A stretch of DNA of 16,948 nucleotides from the NCBI GenBank assembly GCA_943331855.1, contig CALQNE010000042.1, positions 1-16,948 on the forward strand, in the 5' to 3' direction. The notes beneath the pieces were generated by a model. That model ran no database searches, was not told the DNA's origin, and saw only the letters and a list, made by a program, of their open reading frames with translations. Numbering within the stretch: the first letter of the stretch is position 1; every line of letters begins with the position of its first letter. The translations under genes and the position numbers were made by a program. The stretch comes from Bordetella parapertussis. Its GTDB lineage: Bacteria; Pseudomonadota; Gammaproteobacteria; Burkholderiales; Burkholderiaceae_B. Positions 1 to 8,184 of this stretch are shown here, in pieces.

Positions 1-737
1 AACGCCGCGCGACGCACTTCATTTTCGGCTTCGTAGCCCATGCTGGTCCAAACATCAGTGGTGACTAAATGGGCACCTTTGCAGGCATCATGTGGATTGG
101 CAAACTCTTTGACGACGCCGGGTTGGACTGAAGCCAGTCTTTTGGGATCAAGTGCGTAGCCCGCTGGCGCAGAAACGTGCAGCGTAAAGCCCAGGCGTTC
201 AGCAGCTTGAATCCAGGTATAGGCCATATTATTGGCATCACCAACCCAAGCGACGATCTTACCGGTTAGGCTGCCACGCGCTTGAATATAGGTGAAGACA
301 TCCGCCAGAATTTGACACGGATGAAACTCGTTGGTTAACCCATTGATCACCGGTACACGCGAGTGTGAGGCGAAGGTTTCAAGCCGAGTTTGTTCAAAGG
401 TTCGGATCATGACGAGATCGACCATACGCGAGACGACACGTGCAGTATCTTCGATCGGTTCTGAGCGTCCTAACTGAGAGTCTGTGGTCGTTAAGTGAAT
501 GACCGAGCCACCCATTTGATACATGCCGGCCTCAAACGAGACGCGGGTACGCGTACTGGCTTTTTCAAACACCATGGCTAAGGTGCGATCATGCAAGGGA
601 CGATGCGGCTCATAGCGCTTGAATTTGTCTTTGATGAGCTTGGCTCGATCCAGTACATAGAGCAGCTCTTCTGCGCTGAGATCTTGCAATTGTAAAAAAT
701 GCCGAAGCGGGCCGGCGTTGGATACGGCGTTTGACAT
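1..737 (-). CDS. argF: Ornithine carbamoyltransferase, 5' part (3' end outside window)
   Basis: Condenses ornithine with carbamoyl phosphate to citrulline in cytosolic arginine synthesis. Translating the minus strand from the ATG at 735-737 gives about 245 residues with no stop before the window edge, so the C-terminal part (roughly 60-70 residues in a typical ArgF) is missing. Visible family signatures are the carbamoyl-phosphate loop STRTR (61-65), the HPCQ motif (139-142), the GDANNMA segment around 166-172, and DVWTSMG (228-234), which is the ornithine-side SMG loop. The DEFHPCQ-like segment reads NEFHPCQ, as I recall from Bordetella homologues. The gene lies 78 bp downstream of argD on the same strand, so an argD-argF transcript is likely. 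The gap contains a hairpin (see 771-805). No strong Shine-Dalgarno is seen before the ATG. Assignment is confident; the exact start is less so. Confidence 0.95.
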   Translation of the reverse strand, partial: MSNAVSNAGPLRHFLQLQDLSAEELLYVLDRAKLIKDKFKRYEPHRPLHDRTLAMVFEKASTRTRVSFEAGMYQMGGSVIHLTTTDSQLGRSEPIEDTARVVSRMVDLVMIRTFEQTRLETFASHSRVPVINGLTNEFHPCQILADVFTYIQARGSLTGKIVAWVGDANNMAYTWIQAAERLGFTLHVSAPAGYALDPKRLASVQPGVVKEFANPHDACKGAHLVTTDVWTSMGYEAENEVRRAA

Positions 738-770
738 GATGCACTCGATAAAGTTGTCAGACCCGAACCG

Positions 771-805
771 CACAGTGTGATGCCCTGTTTGAGCACCACA
801 CTGTG
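771..805. repeat. Inverted repeat / hairpin in the argD-argF gap
   Basis: A perfect 9-bp inverted repeat (CACAGTGTG at 771-779 and its complement at 797-805) extends inwards, after one A/C mismatch, by three more pairs (781-783 with 793-795). This leaves a 9-nt loop at 784-792. It sits between the argD stop (816) and the argF start (737). In the minus-strand transcript no U-run follows, so it is not a standard intrinsic terminator. A processing, stability or protein-binding element is possible. The structure is seen directly; any role is inference. Confidence 0.6.
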
Positions 806-815
806 TCAGGACGAG

Positions 816-1997
816 TTATGCGGATTCAGCGTTAAACGCCTTAATGAGAGGCACCAGAATCTTGACGATTTCATCAGCCTCTGCAGTGGTAAGTGTGAGC
901 GGTGGCAACAGACGAACAACGCGGTCGCGAGTCACGTTAATGAGCAGGCCAGCCTCAAGCGCTCGAGCCGTCAAGACGCCGCAAGGCTTCTCAAGCTCGA
1001 TACCCAGCATGAGCCCCTGACCACGCACTTCTCGTACGCCTGGCGTGCCCAGCAGGGCTTTGCCCAGCGCGGCTTTTAAGTAGTCTCCGACGGTCGCCGC
1101 ATTTTCAAGCAGGTGCTCTTCTTCAAGAGCGCGCAATGTGGCAATACCCGCCGCGCAGACTAAAGGACTGCCACCAAAGGTCGTGCCGTGACTGCCTGGC
1201 CCGAGTACGCCCGCAGCGGGGCCGCAGGCACCGATCGCGCCGATGGGTACGCCACCGGCCAAGCCTTTCGCAAACACGACCACGTCTGGCAAGATGTCTG
1301 CCCATTGGTGTGCAAGCCATTTGCCGGTTCGGCCAATGCCGGATTGCACTTCGTCAATCATCATGAGCCAACCCCGCGCATTGCACAGCGCGCGTAAATC
1401 TTTCAGGTACTGAATATCTGAGGGACGAATGCCGCCTTCACCTTGCAACACTTCAAGCAATACGGCAACGACGCGAGGTTCAGCGTCGCCCGCTGCCTTG
1501 ATGGCATCAAGGTTGTTGTACGCCACTTTGACGAAGCCACCTGGCAGGGGACCAAAGCCCGTGCGTGCTTTTTCGCTGTCAGTGGCCGCAAGCGTGCCAA
1601 TCGTGCGCCCATGCCAAGAGGATTCCATCGTAATAATGGTTGGCAGGTCGTTGCCTTTTTTGTAACCGTAGTAGCGCGCCAGTTTGATGGCGGCCTCGTT
1701 TGCTTCAGCACCGCTGTTGCCAAACATGATTTCGGTCATGCCTGAGATTTTTGCCATGCGTTGCGCAAACTCTTCTTGCAGGGGGATCTCGTATAAGTTC
1801 GAAGTATGAATGACGCGCGCGGCCTGCTCGCTGATGGCAGCAACCAACTTAGGGTGGGCGTGCCCCAGGCACGTCACGCCAATGCCTGCCATCGCGTCAA
1901 GATAACGTCGGCCCTTCGTATCCCACAGCCAAACGCCTTTACCATGGGTAAAGGCTACTGGAAGACGGGCGTACGTATTGGAAATGGCAGAGGTCAT
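816..1997 (-). CDS. argD: Acetylornithine aminotransferase (class III PLP enzyme)
   Basis: Transfers an amino group from glutamate to N-acetylglutamate semialdehyde, giving N-acetylornithine; some ArgD enzymes also serve lysine synthesis as the succinyldiaminopimelate aminotransferase. The 393 residues match the usual length. Class III aminotransferase marks are GNSGAEAN (93-100) for the PLP phosphate, DEVQSG with D215 against the pyridine nitrogen, and the Schiff-base lysine K244 in FAKGLAGG. GTTFGGSPL (271-279) follows. The ATG at 1995-1997 has a GGAG about 10 nt upstream. It is followed by argF on the same strand, which supports an arginine role over other ornithine or GABA aminotransferases. 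A 132-bp gap separates it from the divergent DUF3579 gene. I looked for an ARG-box-like operator in that gap and found no convincing one. Confidence 0.94.
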   Translation of the reverse strand: MTSAISNTYARLPVAFTHGKGVWLWDTKGRRYLDAMAGIGVTCLGHAHPKLVAAISEQAARVIHTSNLYEIPLQEEFAQRMAKISGMTEIMFGNSGAEANEAAIKLARYYGYKKGNDLPTIITMESSWHGRTIGTLAATDSEKARTGFGPLPGGFVKVAYNNLDAIKAAGDAEPRVVAVLLEVLQGEGGIRPSDIQYLKDLRALCNARGWLMMIDEVQSGIGRTGKWLAHQWADILPDVVVFAKGLAGGVPIGAIGACGPAAGVLGPGSHGTTFGGSPLVCAAGIATLRALEEEHLLENAATVGDYLKAALGKALLGTPGVREVRGQGLMLGIELEKPCGVLTARALEAGLLINVTRDRVVRLLPPLTLTTAEADEIVKILVPLIKAFNAESA

Positions 1998-2129
1998 GGC
2001 CGAGGCTCCGAGAAATTCCCATCATGCAGGATCGCATGCATGGGTGTAAAACATCAATCATATACAATCTAGGCGACAGAGGCGTGAATCATAAGTTTGT
2101 GGGCTCTGTATTGGCGATACGGGTTGTGC

Positions 2130-2444
2130 ATGACAGCAGAAGTTCGTTATTTCGTCATTTATGGCGTGACAGAATCAGGTAGTACTTTTCGGCCCAGTGA
2201 TTGGGCTGAGCGTCTTGCCGGTGTGCTTGCGCCTTACCGCCCAGCCGGCACGCTTGGTGGCTACATCTCTTATTCACCTTATGCCGAGCCTTCAACCCTT
2301 GAAGGCCAGCGCTGCGTCGTGATCGATAGTCGCTTGCGCGACCTCGAACCCTTAGCCTGGCAGTTCGTGCACGATTTTGCACACGATAACCAGCTCAAGA
2401 CTCAGGCTGACTTACCCGAAGATCCTTTGGTCAGACTTAAATAA
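2130..2444 (+). CDS. DUF3579 family protein
   Basis: A 104-residue cytosolic-looking protein without signal peptide or membrane segment. It resembles the DUF3579 family that I know from betaproteobacteria, typically with an N-terminal RYFVIYGVTESG-like stretch (here 6-17), FRPSDWAERL (20-29) and a central ISYSP (46-50). The function of the family is not known to me, and I do not assign one. The reading frame stays open back to a TTG at 2097, but the ATG at 2130 gives the N-terminus expected for the family, so I chose it; no strong ribosome-binding site marks either. It diverges from argD, and its 3' end overlaps the convergent dehydrogenase gene by 8 bp. Position next to argD suggests a conserved neighbourhood but not a proven link to arginine metabolism. 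Confidence 0.82.
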   Translation: MTAEVRYFVIYGVTESGSTFRPSDWAERLAGVLAPYRPAGTLGGYISYSPYAEPSTLEGQRCVVIDSRLRDLEPLAWQFVHDFAHDNQLKTQADLPEDPLVRLK

Positions 2445-3390
2445 GCGGTGTGACAAGCTTACCGTTTGCGAAGAAGCTTTGTAGATTCTCAAGCACGCAG
2501 TCTGTCATTGCTCGTCGTGTTTCGTGCGTGGCGCTTGCGACGTGTGGCATTAAAACTACATTATCAAGTTGCTTGAGCTGATCAGGCACTTTGGGCTCGT
2601 TCTCGAACACGTCGAGTCCGGCGCCGCCGAGTTCACCAGAGGCTAGCATGCGTACCATCGCCGGTTCGTCAATGACTGAACCACGCGCAATATTTATCAA
2701 GCGACCGTTCGGGCCCAAGGCCTGCATGATCTCTGTGTTGACCAAGTGTTTGGTGCTTGGACCGCCGACAGTGGCCAACACCAGAAAATCGCTTTCGCGT
2801 GCGAGGTCGAGTAAAGAGGCCTGATAGGTGTAGGGCACGTCGGTACGCGCTTTACGATTGTGATACGACACTTGCATATCAAAACCAAGGCCACGGCGTG
2901 CGATGGCTTCGCCAATGCGACCTAAACCCACGATGCCAAGCTTTTTACCGCTGACGCGAGCGCCAAGGGGGAGGGTGCCTGTTTTGTTTTCCCAATGATT
3001 GGCACGTACAAAACGATCGCCCCAACCGATGTTGCGTGCACAAGCGAGCAGCAAGCCCCACGCAATGTCGGCGACACAGTCGTTTAAAACATCAGGGGTT
3101 GTGCTGACTTGAATCTTGCGTGCGGCAGCACTGTCAAGATCGATCTTGTCGTAGCCGACACCCCAAGTGCAGATTGCACGTAGTTTGGGTAAGGCGGCGA
3201 TGATTTCGGTGCTGCAGCCAAGGTTGGCTGTCGTGGCAACCGCCTCAACGCCTGATGCATGCTCACGTAAGAACGCCGCTTTGTCTGTGGCTTTCCAGTA
3301 TTGAAGAATTTCGTAGCGACTCGCCAACTCGCCATCGGCGGGCGCATGGCCGTTAAACGATCCAATTTGTAAAAGTAGCGGTTTTGTCAT
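2437..3390 (-). CDS. D-isomer specific 2-hydroxyacid dehydrogenase (glyoxylate/hydroxypyruvate reductase-like)
   Basis: An NAD(P)-dependent oxidoreductase of the D-2-hydroxyacid dehydrogenase family, interconverting 2-keto and D-2-hydroxy acids. Counting 317 residues from the ATG at 3388-3390, the Rossmann motif GLGRIGEA lies near 155-162. The catalytic triad is visible: Arg236 in NIARGSVID, Glu265 in FENEP and His283 in MPHVASAT. The WGVGYDKID segment (76-84) is typical of the substrate domain. The frame remains open to a TTG at 3399, but the ATG, with AGG about 10 nt upstream, is the better start. The substrate cannot be told from sequence: hydroxypyruvate/glyoxylate is the closest guess, while 2-ketogluconate and phenylpyruvate reductases are alternatives. 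It converges with and overlaps the DUF3579 gene by 8 bp and lies downstream of the rpsT terminator, so it probably has its own promoter between 3391 and 3500. Confidence 0.88.
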   Translation of the reverse strand: MTKPLLLQIGSFNGHAPADGELASRYEILQYWKATDKAAFLREHASGVEAVATTANLGCSTEIIAALPKLRAICTWGVGYDKIDLDSAAARKIQVSTTPDVLNDCVADIAWGLLLACARNIGWGDRFVRANHWENKTGTLPLGARVSGKKLGIVGLGRIGEAIARRGLGFDMQVSYHNRKARTDVPYTYQASLLDLARESDFLVLATVGGPSTKHLVNTEIMQALGPNGRLINIARGSVIDEPAMVRMLASGELGGAGLDVFENEPKVPDQLKQLDNVVLMPHVASATHETRRAMTDCVLENLQSFFANGKLVTPLI

Positions 3391-3503
3391 GAGTGCCAAC
3401 CTAATCTTTAAAAATATTTTTCACGTAATGGATGAAGTAGAACAGGCGAAACGCAGTTGTGTAAAGGGATTCGCGAGATCGAGCATTTGCGTAAAGGCGA
3501 GGT

Positions 3504-3535
3504 AAAAAAGCAAAGCAGCCCTCAGGGGGGCTGCT
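3504..3535 (-). terminator. Rho-independent terminator after rpsT
   Basis: An 8-bp GC-rich stem (AGCAGCCC at 3514-3521 pairing with 3528-3535) with a 6-nt loop lies 58 bp past the rpsT stop. Read on the minus strand it is followed by GCTTTG and a run of six T (3504-3509). This is a classic intrinsic terminator for rpsT and insulates it from the dehydrogenase gene. Confidence 0.85.
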
Positions 3536-3592
3536 ATGGTGTCAAACTCAAACTAGGGTGTTGTTCGAACGGCGAACAAACTCTCAGAGCGT

Positions 3593-3856
3593 TTAAGCCA
3601 GCGACTTTACTGCTGCAGACAAACGGCTTTTATGACGCGCTGCTTTGTTTTTATGGATGATGTTTTTGTCTGCCACGCGATCGATCACGCTAGTTGCTTT
3701 TTGCAAGACGTCAGCGGCGGCTGATTTGTCGCCAGATTCAATCGCGGTACGCACGCGTTTAATCGCGGTGCGTAGCATTGAACGCAGACTTGAATTGTGC
3801 TTGTTCAGCGCAACCGATTGGCGTGCACGTTTGCGGGCTTGGGCGGTATTGGCCAT
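3593..3856 (-). CDS. rpsT: 30S ribosomal protein S20
   Basis: A small, very basic helical protein that binds 16S rRNA in the body of the 30S subunit during assembly. All 87 residues fit family length. The sequence begins [13 protein letters not shown], and the helical repeats ([17 protein letters not shown], then [17 protein letters not shown]) are diagnostic of S20. The ATG at 3854-3856 lacks a good Shine-Dalgarno: the upstream stretch is A/T-rich with only a GAAA-like match. In E. coli S20 is made from a weak start and is autoregulated, so a weak start here may also matter, but that is inference. The gene is followed by an intrinsic terminator and preceded by 113 bp of non-coding DNA after murJ, which should hold its promoter. 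Proximity of rpsT to murJ is common in proteobacteria. Confidence 0.96.
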   Translation of the reverse strand: MANTAQARKRARQSVALNKHNSSLRSMLRTAIKRVRTAIESGDKSAAADVLQKATSVIDRVADKNIIHKNKAARHKSRLSAAVKSLA

Positions 3857-3969
3857 GTTCTAAATTTCTTTGAAAAGTGAAAGTTGCTTTGGTACGAAAT
3901 TAGGTCTGATTATTGCACCCAGTTACAGAGTTGGACGCCAATAATGCAGTAAAGCCTGTCATTCTAGCA

Positions 3970-5553
3970 CTAACCCTCTGTTTTGCCAACCGTATTTTCA
4001 GAAGGTGCTCGCCTGAAGTGGCTCGGACGCAGCCCGGTCGCGGCCAGCGCAGCCAAATATAGGGTGCCGGCTCCGGCCAAGATCAGGGCGAGGGTCCCGA
4101 TACGCAAAAAAGGGCTACCTTGTAAACCACGCCAATCGATGCCATGCGGCGCCCACCATTGGGGGATCGCCATCACGGCGAGCGCGACGGCCTGCTGCAA
4201 CGCGAAGCGACCCCAGCCAGCGGCCGGTTGATAAATTCTTTTTCGTCGTAAGCCAATCAGCAAGGCAAGCGCGTTGAGGCAGGCGCCCAGGCTAATTGCC
4301 AGGGCAAGACCCGCGTGTGCAAGCCAGGGGACGAGGATGAGATTGAGTAGTTGTGTGCCAACGAGGACGGCGATTGCAATTTTTACCGGGGTTCGAATAT
4401 CTTGCTTGGCATAAAACCCGGGGGCTAGAATCTTGATGCCCAAAAGCCCCACAAGACCCACCGAATAGGCCATGACAGCGAGCTGCGTATGGCGAACATC
4501 GGCGCTCGTGAAGGCTCCGTAGTGAAACAGGGTTGCGACCAAGGCGTCGGCCATCATCACCATGCAAAGTGCGGCGGGCAGCCCGAGCAGAAGCATCAGA
4601 CGCAACCCCCAGTCAAGCAGGGCGCTGTAGCGTTCGGTCGCCTCTTGGGCGTGAGCACGCGAGAGGCTTGGCAACAAGACAGTCCCCAATGCCACCCCAA
4701 TCAGAGCGGTAGGAAACTCCATGAGACGATCAGCGAACGAAAGCCAGGTGACGCTGCCTGCGGCCAGCCAGGTTGCGATGTTTGTGTTGATCAACAGTGA
4801 GATCTGAGCCACAGAGACACCTAAAGTCGCTGGCAGCATCTGGCGCATGACTCGACGCACCATGGGGTCATTGACCGCCGGGCCGATTGGGCCGATTAGT
4901 CGAGGGCGCAGGCTTAAACGTGAGAGCGCCCACCACTGCACCCCGAACTGGGCGAGTCCGCCCAGCATGACCCCAGCGGCGAGTGCGTAAATTGGTCGGC
5001 TAAAGAAGTCTGATAAAAAAAGACTCGCCCCGATCATGGATAAATTGAGTAAGGCTGGCGTGATGGCTGGCACGGCGAAGTGTCGCCAGGTATTTAAAAC
5101 GCCCGAGGCAAATGCGACCAGCGACATGCAGATGATGTACGGAAACATGAGGCGCGTCATCCAGACTGCAGCCTCAAAGTCAGCGGCGCGTGAGGCCTCA
5201 GTCAAGCCACTTGCCATGGCCATCACCACGAGCGGGGCACCCAGGACACCAAGCAAGGTCACGAGGCACAGCACGATAAACAAGCTGCGGGCGACCCGAT
5301 CGAGTAACTGTTTGATGATTTCTGGCTCGTGCTGATTTCTGGCTTCGCCCAGGATCGGGACAAAAGCCTGGGCAAAAGCGCCTTCGGCAAATAAGCGTCT
5401 GAGCAGGTTTGGGATTCTGAATGCCACCCAGAAGGCATCGGTCAGTGCGCTTGCCCCAAAGGCACGGGCAATCATGACGTCGCGCACCAAACCCGTGATG
5501 CGCGATAACAGGGTCAGGCTACTGACGGTGGCAGCGGCCTTGAGCAAACTCAT
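3970..5553 (-). CDS. murJ: Lipid II flippase MurJ
   Basis: Flips undecaprenyl-linked lipid II across the inner membrane for peptidoglycan synthesis (MOP exporter superfamily; formerly mviN). The 527 residues form a run of hydrophobic helices, consistent with the family's 14 membrane spans. The N-terminus closely follows E. coli MurJ, including the charged residues of the central cavity: R18 in [10 protein letters not shown]24, D39 and, in the [16 protein letters not shown] stretch, R52 and E57. The DRLMEFP motif with R276 (E. coli R270 equivalent) and the NTW and [12 protein letters not shown] segments are also present. Its ATG overlaps the TGA of the upstream SDR gene (ATGA), which implies translational coupling. 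It is the last gene of the long envelope block; no clear terminator follows before rpsT. Confidence 0.96.
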   Translation of the reverse strand: MSLLKAAATVSSLTLLSRITGLVRDVMIARAFGASALTDAFWVAFRIPNLLRRLFAEGAFAQAFVPILGEARNQHEPEIIKQLLDRVARSLFIVLCLVTLLGVLGAPLVVMAMASGLTEASRAADFEAAVWMTRLMFPYIICMSLVAFASGVLNTWRHFAVPAITPALLNLSMIGASLFLSDFFSRPIYALAAGVMLGGLAQFGVQWWALSRLSLRPRLIGPIGPAVNDPMVRRVMRQMLPATLGVSVAQISLLINTNIATWLAAGSVTWLSFADRLMEFPTALIGVALGTVLLPSLSRAHAQEATERYSALLDWGLRLMLLLGLPAALCMVMMADALVATLFHYGAFTSADVRHTQLAVMAYSVGLVGLLGIKILAPGFYAKQDIRTPVKIAIAVLVGTQLLNLILVPWLAHAGLALAISLGACLNALALLIGLRRKRIYQPAAGWGRFALQQAVALAVMAIPQWWAPHGIDWRGLQGSPFLRIGTLALILAGAGTLYLAALAATGLRPSHFRRAPSENTVGKTEG

Positions 5554-6308
5554 TTTGGTGGCATGCGAATCGCGCCGTCCAGGCGAATTGTTTCACCGTT
5601 GAGCATTTCGTTGGTGACGATTTGATGGACGAGTTTGGCGTAGTCTTCGGGCCGACCCAATCTGGACGGGAACGGGATGCTTGCCGCCAACGAGTCTTGT
5701 ACGGCTTGGGGCATGCCAAACATCATGGGTGTGCCAAAAATTCCGGGAGCGATTGTGACGCAGCGAATGCCCTGGGGGGCGAGGTCGCGCGCGATGGGTA
5801 GCGTCATGCCAACAACGCCTGCCTTAGAGGCGGCATAGGCCACTTGACCGATCTGGCCGTCGTAGGCCGCGACTGAGGCCGTGTTGATGAGTACGCCGCG
5901 CTCGCCTGTCGGTTCGGGTTCATTTTTGCCCATCGCCTCAGCAGCCACGCGAATCATGTTGAAGCTACCAATCAGGTTGATACTGATCACTTTTTGAAAC
6001 ATATCGAGCGGATGAGCGCCTTGTTTTCCGACTGTTCGCGCAGCTGGAGCAATCCCTGCGCAATTGATCAGCCCAAACAGCTTGCCTAGCGAGAGTGCCG
6101 CAGCAACCGCAGCACGCGCATCCTGATCCTGGGTGACATCGCAATGGGTGTAGTGTTGGCCGAGCGCATTTGCAAGTGCCTGGCCCGCCTCATCTTGAAC
6201 GTCGGCAAGCACCACGCGAGCGCCGTGCTCGACCAACATTCTTGCGGTGCCGGCACCCAGGCCAGAGGCACCACCCGTGACGATAAAAACTTTATTTGCG
6301 ATATCCAT
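5550..6308 (-). CDS. Short-chain dehydrogenase, 3-hydroxyacyl-CoA dehydrogenase type II-like
   Basis: A classical SDR of 252 residues. The cofactor motif TGGASGLG is at 11-18, D36 at the end of beta-2 favours NAD(H), and NCAGIA is at 82-87. The catalytic set is N111, S145, Y158 and K162 (YAASK). The C-terminal [10 protein letters not shown] is typical of the HSD17B10/3-hydroxy-2-methylbutyryl-CoA dehydrogenase group, which oxidises 3-hydroxyacyl-CoA in fatty acid or isoleucine breakdown. A FabG-type 3-oxoacyl reductase is less likely because of that tail and D36. It lies 54 bp downstream of adk, with a small 6-bp hairpin in the gap (arms 6336-6341 and 6350-6355), and its TGA overlaps the murJ ATG. 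No strong Shine-Dalgarno precedes its ATG (AT-rich leader). A catabolic enzyme coupled to a flippase gene is odd, though similar order may be common in the group. Confidence 0.88.
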   Translation of the reverse strand: MDIANKVFIVTGGASGLGAGTARMLVEHGARVVLADVQDEAGQALANALGQHYTHCDVTQDQDARAAVAAALSLGKLFGLINCAGIAPAARTVGKQGAHPLDMFQKVISINLIGSFNMIRVAAEAMGKNEPEPTGERGVLINTASVAAYDGQIGQVAYAASKAGVVGMTLPIARDLAPQGIRCVTIAPGIFGTPMMFGMPQAVQDSLAASIPFPSRLGRPEDYAKLVHQIVTNEMLNGETIRLDGAIRMPPK

Positions 6309-6362
6309 GAATTTTTTTAAGGTGAATAAGTATGGCGATACAGCAAGCCGTATCGTTAAAAA

Positions 6363-7055
<693 letters not shown>

Positions 7056-7101
7056 TTATGCCGCATCGAGGCCGCCTGCGTCCGGCGCGGGGCCTCAAGG
7101 C

Positions 7102-7914
7102 TTACCCTGAGTTTTTGTCTTTGGTGCTTAGAACGCGTCTGACGCGCTCAAGATCTTCGTGTGTGTCAACGCCCGCACCAGGGTGCGAATCAATTTGTAG
7201 TACCGAGATTGTGTAACCATGCTCGAGCGCGCGCAATTGCTCAAGGCTTTCAAGGCGCTCAAGAACCCCCGGGCTGAGTGTTGGAAAGCGTTTGAGGAAA
7301 TCGACCCGATAGGCGTAGAGCCCAATGTGGTGTAAGGCAGGGAAATCGGTTGAGAGCGTGCGCGGCTCGTTTTTAAAAAAATCGCGATCCCACGGGATGG
7401 GGGCACGTGAAAAATACAAAGCGTGCCCGCGCTGATTGCATACAACTTTGACAACATTGGGATTAAAGAAGCTGCCGGCATCAGTGATCGGGGTCGCGCA
7501 AGTTGCGATGGCGACCTGCGCATCTTGCGCCAGCTGTTGGGCGACGCGGTTAATCAGTCGCGGATCTATTAAGGGTTCATCGCCCTGCACGTTGACGACG
7601 ATGGTGTTGGCGGTCAGATTAAGTTGGTCGACCGCTTCGGACAGACGATCTGTGCCGCTCGCATGATCGGCGCGTGTCATCAGGGCTTCAATCCCTGCGT
7701 CGTGCGCGGCCTGAGCAATCTGAGGGTGATCTGTTGCGATCACCACGCGCGAGGCAGTTGAGGCCAGCGCTTGTTCTGCAACGCGCACCACCATGGGTTT
7801 GCCCGCAAGGTCAGCGAGCATTTTTCCAGGCAGCCGGGTTGAGGCCTGGCGCGCCGGAATGACCACCACAAAGGGTGTGTCAGACGGAACAGAGGGCGCA
7901 GCACGGTCAGTCAC
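7102..7914 (-). CDS. kdsB: 3-deoxy-manno-octulosonate cytidylyltransferase (CMP-Kdo synthetase)
   Basis: Activates Kdo with CTP to CMP-Kdo for attachment to lipid A, an essential step of lipopolysaccharide synthesis. In 270 residues the nucleotidyltransferase signature PARQASTRLPGK (20-31), SGTDR (86-90) and VNVQGDEP (107-114) are clear. The start I use is a GTG at 7912-7914, which gives about 12 residues more than typical KdsB before the first strand. No Shine-Dalgarno is obvious, so an internal GTG near codon 16-17 remains possible. It begins 20 bp after the Trm112-like gene, the same adjacency as the E. coli ycaR-kdsB pair, with lpxK just upstream, so the three likely share a transcript. 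Confidence 0.95.
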   Translation of the reverse strand: MTDRAAPSVPSDTPFVVVIPARQASTRLPGKMLADLAGKPMVVRVAEQALASTASRVVIATDHPQIAQAAHDAGIEALMTRADHASGTDRLSEAVDQLNLTANTIVVNVQGDEPLIDPRLINRVAQQLAQDAQVAIATCATPITDAGSFFNPNVVKVVCNQRGHALYFSRAPIPWDRDFFKNEPRTLSTDFPALHHIGLYAYRVDFLKRFPTLSPGVLERLESLEQLRALEHGYTISVLQIDSHPGAGVDTHEDLERVRRVLSTKDKNSG

Positions 7915-7934
7915 GGCGAGTTCGGTTGCTGTGG

Positions 7935-8171
7935 TTAATTACGATTGCCAGGGGCCGGCTCAGGATCACTGATCCCGCTTAGGGCATGGAGGTTAGTTTC
8001 GTCGTCTGCTCCGATGCTGCGTGCCTGCGCTTCTAGCATTACGGGTACCCCATCCTGAATTGGATACGCCAAGCGATCCCCCCGGCAGATCAGCTCTGTG
8101 CGGCTTTCGTTCAGGTATAGGCGACCCTTGCATAGCGGGCAGACCAAAATATCGAGTAAGCGAGTTTCCAT
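7935..8171 (-). CDS. ycaR: Trm112-like small zinc-ribbon protein (YcaR family)
   Basis: A 78-residue protein of the Trm112 family (UPF0434). Visible marks are ILVCPLCKG with C11 and C14, a third cysteine in LICRGD (C29), and the conserved [17 protein letters not shown] (35-51). In eukaryotes and archaea Trm112 activates methyltransferases; the role of the bacterial YcaR form is not established. The frame is open further upstream to 8270, but that stretch overlaps lpxK and does not look like the family, so the ATG at 8169-8171 is chosen. It lies 13 bp after lpxK and 20 bp before kdsB. The C-terminal tail (52-78) is acidic and probably disordered. Confidence 0.92.
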   Translation of the reverse strand: METRLLDILVCPLCKGRLYLNESRTELICRGDRLAYPIQDGVPVMLEAQARSIGADDETNLHALSGISDPEPAPGNRN

Positions 8172-8184
8172 GGAAGTATTGTAA

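Noticed and set aside
1123..1745. Several open frames opposite and within argD
   Set aside because: They are shadows of a well-supported aminotransferase gene; their Arg/Ser/Ala-rich translations show no family features.
1998..2129. ArgR operator in the argD-DUF3579 gap
   Set aside because: Only a left half-site-like TGAAT at 2085-2089 is found; no matching ATTCA half at the right spacing.
2097..2129. Upstream TTG start for the DUF3579 gene
   Set aside because: The extra 11 residues are not typical of the family, and the ATG at 2130 gives the expected N-terminus.
7068..7096. Intrinsic terminator between kdsB and adk
   Set aside because: The 6-bp GC-rich inverted repeat has a 17-nt loop and no T-run on either strand.
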